From positions 1-64,000 of the forward strand of contig JAZQQG010000015.1 of assembly GCA_045628945.1 (NCBI GenBank): a stretch of DNA of 64,000 nt. The letters are read 5' to 3'. This document shows positions 40,844 through 48,897 of this stretch, piece by piece (positions within the stretch are counted from its first letter, which is position 1; each line of letters starts with the position of its first letter). The DNA comes from RGIG4034 sp045628945. GTDB taxonomy: Bacteria; Bacillota; Clostridia; Lachnospirales; Lachnospiraceae. The translations under genes and the position numbers were made by a program. The notes beneath the pieces are model-generated. The model made no database searches, was not told the origin of the DNA, and was given only the letters and a program-made list of their open reading frames with translations.

Positions 40844-41605
40844 TTAATTTGCGGCAATCACATCGGCCATCGTATAAAGACCTGCGCCCTTGCCGTTTAA
40901 GAACTTCGCAGCCTGAATGGCGCCTTTACCGAATACCGCACGGGAATATGCCACGTGGGAGAAGGTAATGACTTCATCCGTTCCGGCAAAAATAACATCG
41001 TGGTCTCCTACGATAGTACCGCCGCGAACTGCGGAGATACCGATCTCCTTCGGATCTCTCTTTGCTCTTCTGTCCGAACGGTCGTAGGTATAAGAATATG
41101 CCTCATCCATTACCTCATTGATCGAATCTGCCAAGGCCAATGCGGTTCCGGAAGGTGCATCCAGCTTCTGATTATGATGCTTCTCAACAATCTCGATATC
41201 AAAACCTGCCGGAGCAAGCACCTTAACCGCATCCTGAAGAAGTTTCATCAGGGTGTTGATACCAAGAGACATGTTTGCGGAGCGAAGAACCGCTACCTCC
41301 TTCGATACCTCATTTAAATGTGTCAACTGGTCTTCACTCAGTCCGGTGGTACATACGACCACGGGAGTTCCGTTTTTCTTCGAATACTCCAAAAGAGCAT
41401 CTACCGCTTTGGTAGATGCAAAGTCGATAATTGCATCCGCCTTCACATCACACTCATCGATGGACTTGAATACGGGATATGCATTTTTCCCCTCATCGAA
41501 TACATCGACACCGGCAACAATCTCAATCTCATCATCTGCTGCACACAAGCCGCTGATCATCTGACCCATACGACCGTTACAGCCATGCATAATCACTTTC
41601 GTCAT
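40844..41605 (-). CDS. dapB: 4-hydroxy-tetrahydrodipicolinate reductase
   Basis: 253 residues, usual length. NAD(P)-binding start VIMHGCNGRMGQMI, IDFASTKAVDALL, catalytic EKHHNQKLDAPSGTALALADSI, and C-terminal FAGTDEVITFSHVAYSRAVFGKGA. Second enzyme of the dap branch to lysine and diaminopimelate. It follows dapA by 70 bp and shares its lysine-riboswitch promoter. Confidence 0.97.
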   Translation of the reverse strand: MTKVIMHGCNGRMGQMISGLCAADDEIEIVAGVDVFDEGKNAYPVFKSIDECDVKADAIIDFASTKAVDALLEYSKKNGTPVVVCTTGLSEDQLTHLNEVSKEVAVLRSANMSLGINTLMKLLQDAVKVLAPAGFDIEIVEKHHNQKLDAPSGTALALADSINEVMDEAYSYTYDRSDRRAKRDPKEIGISAVRGGTIVGDHDVIFAGTDEVITFSHVAYSRAVFGKGAIQAAKFLNGKGAGLYTMADVIAAN

Positions 41606-41675
41606 AATAAATCTCCTTGGTTGGCTCTATAAAATGCCGTAAGCAGTGCTTCGCAAAGCAGTATATCGGCCGGCT

Positions 41676-42563
41676 CTACAGAATTCCGTAAGCACGCATT
41701 GCCTTCTCAAGCTTAGCGGTCGTCTCAGGCTCCATCTCCGTCAGAGGACGACGAAGTACGCCGGTATCTCTTCCCTGTAACTCGATTGCTTTTTTCACAG
41801 GAATCGGGTTCACTTCACTGAACAGTGCATCAATGATCTCGATGCTTTCCAGCTGAAGCTTACGGCTTCCCTCAACATCACCGTCTAAGAACTTCGCTAC
41901 GATGTCATGCGTCTGACGGGGTGCCACATTGCTGAGAACGGAAATAACACCGATTGCGCCCAGTGCCATCATCGGAGCGGTCTGGTTGTCATTACCGGAG
42001 TAAAGATCCACGCAGCCGTCTGCCTTAGCCATCATACGTGCGATATTATTGAAGTTATCGGTTGCATCTTTTACACCGACAATGTTGCTTACTTCCTTGC
42101 AAAGACGAACAACGGTATCCGGCAGAATCGTTACGCCACCAGTTCTTCCGGGAATGTTGTAGAGAATTACGGGAATCTTTACCGAATCCGCAACAATCTT
42201 GAAATGCTCATACAGACCCTTCTGGGTACACTTATTATAGTAAGGAGTTACAACAAGCAGGGCATCTGCGCCGACTCTCTCCGCTTCCTTGGATAAGAAG
42301 ATTGCGGTCTCGGTAGAGTTCGAACCACTACCTGCGATTACGGGGATTCTCTTGTTCACAACCTTCACACAATGTGCGATTACGTCAATGTGCTCCTCGT
42401 GGGAAAGGGTGGAAGCCTCACCGGTGGTTCCGCATACGACAATTGCGTCGGTTCCGCCTGCGATCTGATATTCGATCTGCTCGGTAAAACGATCGTAATC
42501 CACCTCGCCGTTTGCCTTGAAAGGCGTTGTAATTGCTACTGCTGCTCCTTTAAAAATTGCCAT
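41676..42563 (-). CDS. dapA: 4-hydroxy-tetrahydrodipicolinate synthase
   Basis: 295 residues from ATG 42563 (AGAAAGGAAAG upstream). TIM-barrel aldolase that condenses pyruvate and aspartate semialdehyde. VCGTTGEASTLSHEEH is the active-site loop; YYNKCTQKGLYEHFK holds the catalytic Tyr, and VGVKDATDN the Schiff-base Lys; YSGNDNQTAPMMALGAIGVISVLSN follows. It is the first gene after a lysine riboswitch and terminator, so lysine should shut it off. Confidence 0.97.
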   Translation of the reverse strand: MAIFKGAAVAITTPFKANGEVDYDRFTEQIEYQIAGGTDAIVVCGTTGEASTLSHEEHIDVIAHCVKVVNKRIPVIAGSGSNSTETAIFLSKEAERVGADALLVVTPYYNKCTQKGLYEHFKIVADSVKIPVILYNIPGRTGGVTILPDTVVRLCKEVSNIVGVKDATDNFNNIARMMAKADGCVDLYSGNDNQTAPMMALGAIGVISVLSNVAPRQTHDIVAKFLDGDVEGSRKLQLESIEIIDALFSEVNPIPVKKAIELQGRDTGVLRRPLTEMEPETTAKLEKAMRAYGIL

Positions 42564-42582
42564 GTTTCTTTCCTTTCTGCCG

Positions 42583-42619
42583 AATAAAAATACCGGCCAA
42601 AAAATTGTCATGGGCCGGT
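42583..42619 (-). terminator. Expression-platform terminator before dapA
   Basis: ACCGGCC / GGCCGGT (42592-42619) with a 14-nt loop and a minus-strand tail ATTTTTATT. It lies between the riboswitch aptamer and dapA and is the expected lysine-dependent off switch. Confidence 0.8.
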
Positions 42620-42640
42620 CGTCAAAAAATAAGAATGCTT

Positions 42641-42829
42641 ATTTCATTCGTAACCGATAGCGCCCCATCTTGTAAAAAGATGACAGTGATAAACCTCTTC
42701 GGTCCATCCCCAAGGTCTTACGCGCCGGTCACATAATCCTTTCGGCGTTGCCCCCTTTCCTTCCGCTTCGCTTACGCCCGGCGTATCCGCGGAAATACTG
42801 ATGAGTAACGCAACCTCTATCTCGTTTCG
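42641..42829 (-). promoter_or_regulatory. Lysine riboswitch (L box)
   Basis: The minus strand shows L-box landmarks in order: GAGATAGAGGTTGCG with CATCAGTA, then GGAAAGGGGGCAACGCCGAA, then CTGTCATC and CGCTATCGG closing P1. The 5' segment GATAG pairs with CTATC, and the flanks AACGA / TCGTT-like extend the stem. It sits between the dapA promoter and a terminator before dapA, the expected place. The model match was made by eye. Confidence 0.85.
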
Positions 42830-42835
42830 TTTGAA

Positions 42836-42864
42836 ATATTATCACTCTGATGGCACGGTGTCAA
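42836..42864 (-). promoter_or_regulatory. Promoter of the dapA-dapB unit
   Basis: TTGACA (42859-42864), a 17-bp spacer and TAATAT (42836-42841). It places the transcript start right at the riboswitch. Confidence 0.8.
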
Positions 42865-42881
42865 TGTATTTATAAAAAATC

Positions 42882-42909
42882 TTGCATTCTCGCCTATTTA
42901 TGATATACT
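42882..42909 (+). promoter_or_regulatory. Promoter of typA
   Basis: TTGCAT (42882-42887), a 16-bp spacer and TATACT (42904-42909). It is divergent from the dapA promoter, the two -35 boxes being only about 17 bp apart. Confidence 0.7.
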
Positions 42910-42956
42910 AAATCCGTTTGTGACGATGTCACATTTTAATAAGAAGAGGTATCAAA

Positions 42957-44786
42957 ATGATTCAGGCAAGAGAAGATGTACGTAACATTGCAATTATCGC
43001 TCACGTTGACCACGGTAAAACCACTCTGGTCGACGAACTGCTTAAGCAAAGCGGTGTATTCCGCGAGAATCAGGAAGTTGCAGAGCGTGTAATGGACTCC
43101 AACGATATCGAACGCGAACGTGGTATCACTATTCTGTCCAAGAATACCGCAATCAATTACAAAGGCACGAAGATTAACATCATCGATACTCCGGGCCATG
43201 CCGATTTCGGTGGTGAGGTAGAGCGCGTTCTTAAAATGGTAAACGGCGCCATTCTGGTAGTCGACGCCTTCGAAGGTGTTATGCCCCAGACGAAATTCGT
43301 TCTGCGGAAGGCCTTGGAAATGAAGCTTCCCGTCATCCCTTGTATCAACAAGTGCGACCGTCCCGAAGCCCGTCCCGAAGAGGTTGTGGATGAAGTTCTC
43401 GAGCTTTTTATGGATCTCGATGCAAGTGATGAGCAGTTGGATTGTCCTTTTATCTTCGCCTCTGCAAAAAACGGTATCGCATCCCTCGATCCGCAGAACT
43501 TAAGCGATAATATGATTCCTCTTTTCGAGACTGTCATCGAGCACATTCCTGCGCCCACCGGCGATCCCGATCTCGGTACGCAGATCTTAATCAGTACAAT
43601 CGATTATAATGAATATGTCGGCCGTATCGGGGTCGGCAAGGTGGACAACGGTACCGTAAAGGTGAACCAGGAAGTCATCATTGTAAACCACCACGAGCCC
43701 GACAAGCAGAAAAAAGTAAAAGTTTCCAAGCTCTACGAATTCGATGGTCTCAAAAAAGTGGAAGTAACCGAGAGCCATATCGGTTCCATCGTTGCAATCT
43801 CCGGTATCTCCGAGATTCACATTGGGGATACCTTATGTGATCCTTCCAACGTCGCTCCGATTCCTTTCCAAAAGATTTCCGAGCCCACCATCGCAATGGA
43901 GTTCATCGTCAATGACTCCCCTCTCGCAGGTTTAGAGGGCAAGTTCGTAACCAGCCGTCATCTGAGAGATCGTCTTTTCCGCGAGCTCAATACCGATGTA
44001 TCGCTCCGTGTCGAAGAAACCGAGTCCACCGATGCCTTTAAGGTATCCGGACGTGGCGAACTGCATCTCTCCGTACTGATTGAAAACATGCGTCGTGAAG
44101 GCTTTGAGTTTGCAGTCAGCAAGGCAGAGGTTCTCTACAAAAAAGACGAAAACGGCAAGCTTTTAGAGCCTATGGAGACTGCATATGTGGATGTTCCGGA
44201 CGAGTACTCCGGCGTTGTTATCGAAAAACTTTCCCAGCGTAAGGGCGAACTCTTAAGCATGGGCAGTGCATCCGGCGGATACACCCGATTAACCTTCAAC
44301 ATTCCTTCCCGTGGCTTAATCGGATACCGCGGAGATTTCTTAACCGATACCAAGGGAAACGGAATTCTGAATACCACCTTCAATGAATATGGCCCGTACA
44401 AGGGAGACATCGCATACCGCAAGACCGGCTCCCTTATTGCTTTTGAGGCCGGTGAATCCATCACCTACGGCCTGTTCAATGCACAAGAGCGTGGTACTCT
44501 TTTCATCGGTCCCGGCGAGAAAGTATACTCCGGAATGGTAGTCGGTCAGTCCGCCAAGTCCGAAGATATTGAGATCAATGTCTGCAAGAAGAAGCAGTTA
44601 ACCAACACCCGTTCCTCTTCTGCTGATGAGGCTCTCCGCCTGACTCCGCCTAAGATTCTAAGCTTAGAGCAGGCTCTGGATTTCATCGAAACCGATGAGC
44701 TTCTGGAGGTCACCCCGACGCATCTTCGTATTCGTAAGAAGATTCTGGATCCTCTGATGCGTAAGAGAAGTAATTTCCGTAAATAG
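42957..44786 (+). CDS. typA: Translational GTPase TypA/BipA
   Basis: 609 residues, full length. GTPase motifs: G1 AHVDHGKTT, G2 RERGITI, G3 DTPGHADFGGEV, G4 NKCDR, G5 SAKNG. Elongation-factor domains II, III and V follow, then the BipA-specific C-terminus ending in KKQLTNTRSSSADEALRLTPP and LEQALDFIETDELLEVTP. It binds the ribosome and aids 50S assembly and stress growth. Own promoter and strong terminator. Confidence 0.97.
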   Translation: MIQAREDVRNIAIIAHVDHGKTTLVDELLKQSGVFRENQEVAERVMDSNDIERERGITILSKNTAINYKGTKINIIDTPGHADFGGEVERVLKMVNGAILVVDAFEGVMPQTKFVLRKALEMKLPVIPCINKCDRPEARPEEVVDEVLELFMDLDASDEQLDCPFIFASAKNGIASLDPQNLSDNMIPLFETVIEHIPAPTGDPDLGTQILISTIDYNEYVGRIGVGKVDNGTVKVNQEVIIVNHHEPDKQKKVKVSKLYEFDGLKKVEVTESHIGSIVAISGISEIHIGDTLCDPSNVAPIPFQKISEPTIAMEFIVNDSPLAGLEGKFVTSRHLRDRLFRELNTDVSLRVEETESTDAFKVSGRGELHLSVLIENMRREGFEFAVSKAEVLYKKDENGKLLEPMETAYVDVPDEYSGVVIEKLSQRKGELLSMGSASGGYTRLTFNIPSRGLIGYRGDFLTDTKGNGILNTTFNEYGPYKGDIAYRKTGSLIAFEAGESITYGLFNAQERGTLFIGPGEKVYSGMVVGQSAKSEDIEINVCKKKQLTNTRSSSADEALRLTPPKILSLEQALDFIETDELLEVTPTHLRIRKKILDPLMRKRSNFRK

Positions 44787-44803
44787 TTGAGCCGAACGAT
44801 TGG

Positions 44804-44833
44804 CCGGGGCGATACTCGCCCCGGTTATTTTTT
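44804..44833 (+). terminator. Terminator of typA
   Basis: CCGGGGCG / CGCCCCGG with a 5-nt loop followed by TTATTTTTT. Confidence 0.9.
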
Positions 44834-44902
44834 GTTCCGTTGGCATCCCGGTTGTGTTTTTCATGGCATTTTGGTCGTGTTTTTCATGGCATTTTGGACG
44901 TA

Positions 44903-45095
44903 TTTCGGCAACTTCCGGTGCGGATTAGTTTCTTCTTGTCGATTCGCACCATTTCACGGCTTCTTCTGTACATGTTTCGGCAACTTTCGGTGTGAATTAG
45001 CTTCTTCTTGTCGATTCGCACCATTTCGCGGCTTCTTCCGTGCATGTTTCGGCAACTTCCGGTGTGGATTAGTTTCTTCTTGTCGATTCGCACCA
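44903..45095. repeat. 72-bp tandem array (2.7 units)
   Basis: TTTCGGCAAC recurs at 44903, 44975 and 45047, and TCTTCTTGTCGATTCGCACC at 44931, 45003 and 45075: an exact 72-bp period. Each unit contains an inverted repeat of the GGTGYGRAT / ATTCGCACC type. Because 72 is divisible by three, frames stay open through the array on both strands. The units are similar but not identical. Confidence 0.9.
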
Positions 45096-45228
45096 CCAGA
45101 CCGCCAAATTCATGGTGCGAATATTCATGTTTCCTTTGTTTCACACCAATTCTTGGCGAATTCGGCATCCCGGCCAACAAAAAATGGTGCGAACAAGAAG
45201 ATTTCTTCTTATTCGCACCATTCAAGCC
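45001..45228. repeat. 228-bp direct repeat, left copy
   Basis: Nearly identical to 46220-46447 (three differences by eye). It contains the last tandem units, the inverted repeat GGTGCGAAT...TTCACACC, and a long hairpin with 19-bp arms (45183-45201 / 45204-45222, one mismatch, 2-nt loop). It flanks the nuclease-like gene. Confidence 0.92.
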
Positions 45229-45276
45229 GCGTCAAGTTAACATAACTCCATTTCAGCAATCTAAATCTCAACCGCA

Positions 45277-46065
45277 CTATATACAAAAATGCCGAACCAA
45301 TAGTTCCACCAAGCGATAGTCCAATGGATTCGAAGCCGTTTCATAGGTCGTTATCAGATTTATCATTGGATAATACCCGATTCCACGATAACTTTGCAGT
45401 TTTAAGTTAATATTCCTTGCATAGTTTTCACTATCCGCAAGCCCAAAATGCTCCCAGATAATCTTCTCCCCTGTGCTCGGTTTCAAAATAACAAAATCAG
45501 GATAAATCACTCCACTCTCAATCTGCACTTCCGACTCATATCTGTACGGAATGCCATTTTCATAGAGACACCGAAGTATTATCGCCTCCGATTTAGATCG
45601 CACATAGCTTCCATCTACAGCCGCAACATTTTTCTTATCCGGAAACTGCATATTCATCGGATATGTCTCGCAGACCCATTGCCGAATATTCTCCTGCGGG
45701 TGCACAATAGATTCCTCAATATAGCGTGTCCGGTCCGCATGAATTGCACAATACCGCTCCACCTCAGATTCTTCCGGATACTGTCTGATACATAATTCCA
45801 GTGCCTTTTTCTGTTGTTTTGCATCTGCCAAACGGGCCTTCAGGTATCCCTTCCTTGCCAAAAGAGCAGTTTCTTCCCGCTTGCTTTTTCGCAAATAACG
45901 CCTTTTCGTAGAATCATCATCCGCTATAGCGAAACACTTTACAGAATCTCCGTCATGATAACAGCATAGATGCTCATTCGGCATTGTCCCCAATTCCTTT
46001 TCAAGCATAGAAATCTCAGACGCAAGCATTTCACACTCGCGCTTCAACATTACAATATTTAACAT
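45277..46065 (-). CDS. Putative PD-(D/E)XK nuclease-like protein
   Basis: About 262 residues if it starts at ATG 46065 (GAGGGG 12 nt upstream); the frame is open to GTG 46158, so the start is uncertain. The N-terminal half is a coiled coil (LKRECEMLASEISMLEKEL; ARLADAKQQKKALEL). The C-terminal half reads GSYVRSKSEAIILRCLYENGIPYRYESEVQ, then YPDFVIL, IIWEHFGLADSENYARNINLKLQSY and INLITTYE. This resembles the PD-(D/E)XK fold with the WEH variant seen in some helicase-associated nucleases. The function is unproven. It stands alone between two 228-bp repeats, an arrangement suggesting a mobile or selfish unit. Confidence 0.65.
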   Translation of the reverse strand: MLNIVMLKRECEMLASEISMLEKELGTMPNEHLCCYHDGDSVKCFAIADDDSTKRRYLRKSKREETALLARKGYLKARLADAKQQKKALELCIRQYPEESEVERYCAIHADRTRYIEESIVHPQENIRQWVCETYPMNMQFPDKKNVAAVDGSYVRSKSEAIILRCLYENGIPYRYESEVQIESGVIYPDFVILKPSTGEKIIWEHFGLADSENYARNINLKLQSYRGIGYYPMINLITTYETASNPLDYRLVELLVRHFCI

Positions 46066-46219
46066 AATTTGGATTAACCCCTCGATTCGAGGAAAAAAGA
46101 AATGCAACCCGCAGTAGTTCCCTTTCGCATAGTAGTTCCCTACCACAGTCAACTGCACAACGGTATGATACTACTATATGGTATCTCACTTCTCAAGAAA
46201 AAGCAATGGTGCGAATTAG

Positions 46220-46447
46220 CTTCTTCTTGTCGATTCGCACCATTTCACGGCTTCTTCCGTGCATGTTTCGGCAACTTCCGGTGTGGATTAGCTTCTTCTT
46301 GTCGATTCGCACCACCAGACCGCCAGATTCATGGTGCGAATATTCATGTTTCCTTTGTTTCACACCAATTCTTGGCGAATTCGGCATCCCGGCCAACAAA
46401 AAATGGTGCGAACAAGAAGATTTCTTCTTATTCGCACCATTCAAGCC
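46220..46447. repeat. 228-bp direct repeat, right copy
   Basis: Right partner of 45001-45228, in the same orientation, including one complete 72-bp step and the 19-bp-arm hairpin (46402-46420 / 46423-46441). Similarity continues after both copies, after a gap, as AAGTTWACATAAYTCYATTTCAG. The 460 bases between the nuclease gene and mgtE hold this repeat and no gene I can support. Confidence 0.92.
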
Positions 46448-46641
46448 AAACAAAATCAAGAAAGCCTGCCAAACAGAATCAAGCATAGCCATGCCAAGTT
46501 TACATAATTCTATTTCAGTTTACATAAGTTATCGCAGCGAAATTCGCCCCGAACATATGCAAGTATTCTCCTAACCAAGCTTCCTACCTATACAAACACA
46601 CCCCACCAGCACATCCTACAAGCCTACCTCTACTCCCGCTA

Positions 46642-47985
46642 CTACAACAGCTCCCCAAGAATTCTTGTCGCAATCTGGAAGTAAATCAGCAAGGAAATCG
46701 CGTCTACGATGGTCGTAATGAAAGGACTCGCCATAACCGCCGGGTCAAAGCCAATCTTCTTGGCGATCATCGGGAAAGTACATCCGACAAGCTTGGCCAC
46801 TAAAACAGCGGACATAAGCGTTAAGCATACGACAATCGCAATCGGCATCGTTGCATGGTCGATAAGCATGAGTTTTGCAAAGTTCGCAATACTTAAGGCA
46901 ATACCGCAGAGCAATGCAACACGAATCTCTTTCCAGACAACCCGGAAAAGATCACGGAACTCAATCTCATTCAGACTGAGTCCACGAATAATGGTCACAC
47001 TTGCCTGTCCACCGGCATTACCACCGGTATCCATTAACATCGGAATGTAAGCAATCAGGGAAGCACAGGCACTCAGGGCATCCTCAAAGGATGCGATGAT
47101 GGCTCCCGTAAAGGTTGCCGAAATCATTAATAAAAGTAACCAGGGAATACGCTTGCTGAAGGTCTCGAAGACACCGGTTCTCATGTAGGTCTTGTCCGAC
47201 GGCACAATTGCTGCCATCTTCTCCATATCCTCGGTGGCCTCTTCCTGCAGAATGTCGACAACGTCATCGACGGTGATAATACCGACGAGTCGCTCTTCGT
47301 TGTCCACAACAGGCATGGCGGTAAAGTCGTATTTCTGGAATTGTCTCGCAACCTCCTCCTGGTCCATGAGGGTATTTAACGAGATGACGTTCTCATGCAT
47401 GATATCCCCGATAATTGCATCCGGGTCACTAAGCAAAAGATAACGCAATGCTACCGTACCGATCAGTTTGCGCTTTGCATCCAGCACATAGCAAATATTG
47501 ATGGTCTCCGTATCGAGTCCTACCTTGCGGATTCGGTTAATGGCATCCTCAACGGTGAGATTCTCTTTTAAGTCAACATACTCCACCGTCATAATGCTTC
47601 CCGCACTGGACTCGGGATATCTTAACAGATGGTTGATATCACGACGGGTCTCGGAGTTTGCATTGGCAAGAATACGTTTGACAATATTCGCCGGCATCTC
47701 CTCTAAAAGGTCCGTCGCATCATCGGCCATCAGGTTATTGACAATATTCGCAGCTTCTCGATCGGACAGGGACGTAATAATCACCTGCTCCTCCTCGATA
47801 TCGAGGTACGAGAATACATCCGCAGCCTTGGACTTGGGTAAAATACGGAAGATTTTGAGCATATTCTCTTCTTCCAGCTCTTGCAGGAAGGAAGCGATAT
47901 CTGCTTCGTTTAATTCAGACAGTTCCTGTCGAAGAACGGTATACTGCTTCGTCTCGACAAGTTCAATTAACTCGTTCATTTCCAT
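46642..47985 (-). CDS. mgtE: Magnesium transporter MgtE
   Basis: 447 residues, standard MgtE length. Cytoplasmic N domain (1-125; superhelical, LSELNEADIASFLQEL), two CBS domains (about 130-250; NICYVLDAKRKLIGTVALRYLL, FTAMPVVDNEERLVGIITVDDVVDILQEE), a plug helix and five membrane helices with the pore signature YIPMLMDTGGNAGGQASVTIIRGLSL. The N and CBS domains sense cytosolic magnesium and close the channel. AGGAGG precedes ATG 47985. The end of a 34-codon leader ORF overlaps its start by 23 bp. No M-box riboswitch is visible. Confidence 0.96.
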   Translation of the reverse strand: MEMNELIELVETKQYTVLRQELSELNEADIASFLQELEEENMLKIFRILPKSKAADVFSYLDIEEEQVIITSLSDREAANIVNNLMADDATDLLEEMPANIVKRILANANSETRRDINHLLRYPESSAGSIMTVEYVDLKENLTVEDAINRIRKVGLDTETINICYVLDAKRKLIGTVALRYLLLSDPDAIIGDIMHENVISLNTLMDQEEVARQFQKYDFTAMPVVDNEERLVGIITVDDVVDILQEEATEDMEKMAAIVPSDKTYMRTGVFETFSKRIPWLLLLMISATFTGAIIASFEDALSACASLIAYIPMLMDTGGNAGGQASVTIIRGLSLNEIEFRDLFRVVWKEIRVALLCGIALSIANFAKLMLIDHATMPIAIVVCLTLMSAVLVAKLVGCTFPMIAKKIGFDPAVMASPFITTIVDAISLLIYFQIATRILGELL

Positions 47986-48067
47986 CGGAATAAACCTCCT
48001 GGTATGTGATTTCTATGCTTTGCCCATGCGTGGGACCATCAGTGCTGTAACTATGACTGTGTTCCAT
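47963..48067 (-). CDS. Leader peptide overlapping the mgtE start
   Basis: Thirty-four codons, MEHSHSYSTDGPTHGQSIEI onward, with a good ribosome site AAAGGTGG 7-8 nt before the ATG. The frame covers almost all of the mgtE leader, includes the mgtE Shine-Dalgarno (as codons for QEV) and stops 23 bp inside mgtE. The peptide is rich in His, Ser and acidic residues, not hydrophobic. Translation of this ORF would pass over the mgtE ribosome site, so it could couple or gate mgtE translation, as leader ORFs do for other magnesium transporters. No family is recognised; existence rests on the ribosome site and its placement. Confidence 0.5.
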   Translation of the reverse strand: MEHSHSYSTDGPTHGQSIEITYQEVYSDGNERVN

Positions 48068-48149
48068 AAAAACCACCACCTTTCTCAGAGAGATTCTATC
48101 CCGTCGAACGCTCAAGGATATGATAATTGTGCTTATCCGCACCAAACTA

Positions 48150-48178
48150 ACTATAGTTTATATCACTCGTTTTGTCAA
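48150..48178 (-). promoter_or_regulatory. Promoter of mgtE
   Basis: TTGACA (48173-48178), a 17-bp spacer and TATAGT (48150-48155). It overlaps the last codons of yigZ. The leader from here to mgtE is about 160 nt. Confidence 0.8.
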
Positions 48179-48790
48179 TTCTCGCGACAGGACTTTTCCC
48201 GTCCCGAGGGTTAATTCCGTAAGTTTACATAATATATCCTGTTCTTTCTCCGTTCCCACAAAAAAAGAATACACTACCGTCGCTTCATATTCCGTCTCCG
48301 GCTCCGGAATCTCCTCTTCCCGAAGAAGTCTTGTCACCGGCGTCACATAGGAATAATCGGTCTGATAACGAATCACCACGCCCTCGCGTTCTTCCAGGAT
48401 GCGATGCAGATGTTCCGCTTCTTCGAGAGCAGCCTTTACTGCCCCCTGATAGGCCCGGACCAAGCCTCCGGTTCCCAAAAGCACTCCGCCAAAATAGCGT
48501 GTCACCACAACGGCCACATCCGTCAGCCCGCTCTTTTGCAGAACCTCTAACATCGGTCGTCCGGCGGTGCCGGAAGGCTCACGATCATCCGAACAACGCA
48601 CCAGCATGCCGTCTTCTCCGATGATAAACGCCGTGCAATTGTGTTTGGCATCCCAATATTGCTTACGCATAGCCGCAAAAAAAGCAGAAGCCTCCTCCTC
48701 GGAATGCACCGGCTCCATCGTTGCGATAAAACGCGACTTCTTCTCTTCGATTTCTCCGACGGTTCGTTCGCTTAATATCAGTCTTCCCAC
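48158..48790 (-). CDS. yigZ: YigZ/IMPACT family protein
   Basis: 210 residues. KKSRFIATMEPVHSEEEASAFFAAMRKQYWDAKHNCTAFIIG and the glycine-rich DREPSGTAGRPMLEVLQKSGLTDVAVVVTRYFGGVLLGTGGLVRAYQ match the UPF0029/IMPACT N-terminal domain; residues about 140-205 are the ferredoxin-like DUF1949 domain. Molecular role unsettled (ribosome- or proline-peptidase-linked in other bacteria). Divergent from the penicillin-binding protein gene. Confidence 0.93.
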   Translation of the reverse strand: MGRLILSERTVGEIEEKKSRFIATMEPVHSEEEASAFFAAMRKQYWDAKHNCTAFIIGEDGMLVRCSDDREPSGTAGRPMLEVLQKSGLTDVAVVVTRYFGGVLLGTGGLVRAYQGAVKAALEEAEHLHRILEEREGVVIRYQTDYSYVTPVTRLLREEEIPEPETEYEATVVYSFFVGTEKEQDILCKLTELTLGTGKVLSRELTKRVI

Positions 48791-48842
48791 GCCACTTCTC
48801 CTTACGCTTTTGCAGAAAAAACTATGATTTTTGTTTCTTCTT

Positions 48843-48851
48843 TGTTATAAT
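48843..48851 (+). promoter_or_regulatory. Extended -10 upstream of the PBP gene
   Basis: TG-T-TATAAT (TATAAT at 48846-48851) without a convincing -35, 47 bp before the PBP start; GGAAAGG is the ribosome site. Confidence 0.5.
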
Positions 48852-48897
48852 AGATAGGATTACAAAGCACTCCATTCGCTATACGGAAAGGCACTAT

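Noticed and set aside
44903..45095. CRISPR array
   Set aside because: The 72-bp units are repeats throughout with no unique spacers, and no cas genes are nearby.
44884..45225. Minus-strand frame over the 72-bp repeats as an ordinary protein gene
   Set aside because: Its length comes entirely from the repeat period being divisible by three; the plus strand is open as well and there is no ribosome site. Reported as a repeat instead.
47986..48149. M-box magnesium riboswitch before mgtE
   Set aside because: The leader is about 160 nt and lacks the conserved M-box helices; it is largely filled by a small ORF.
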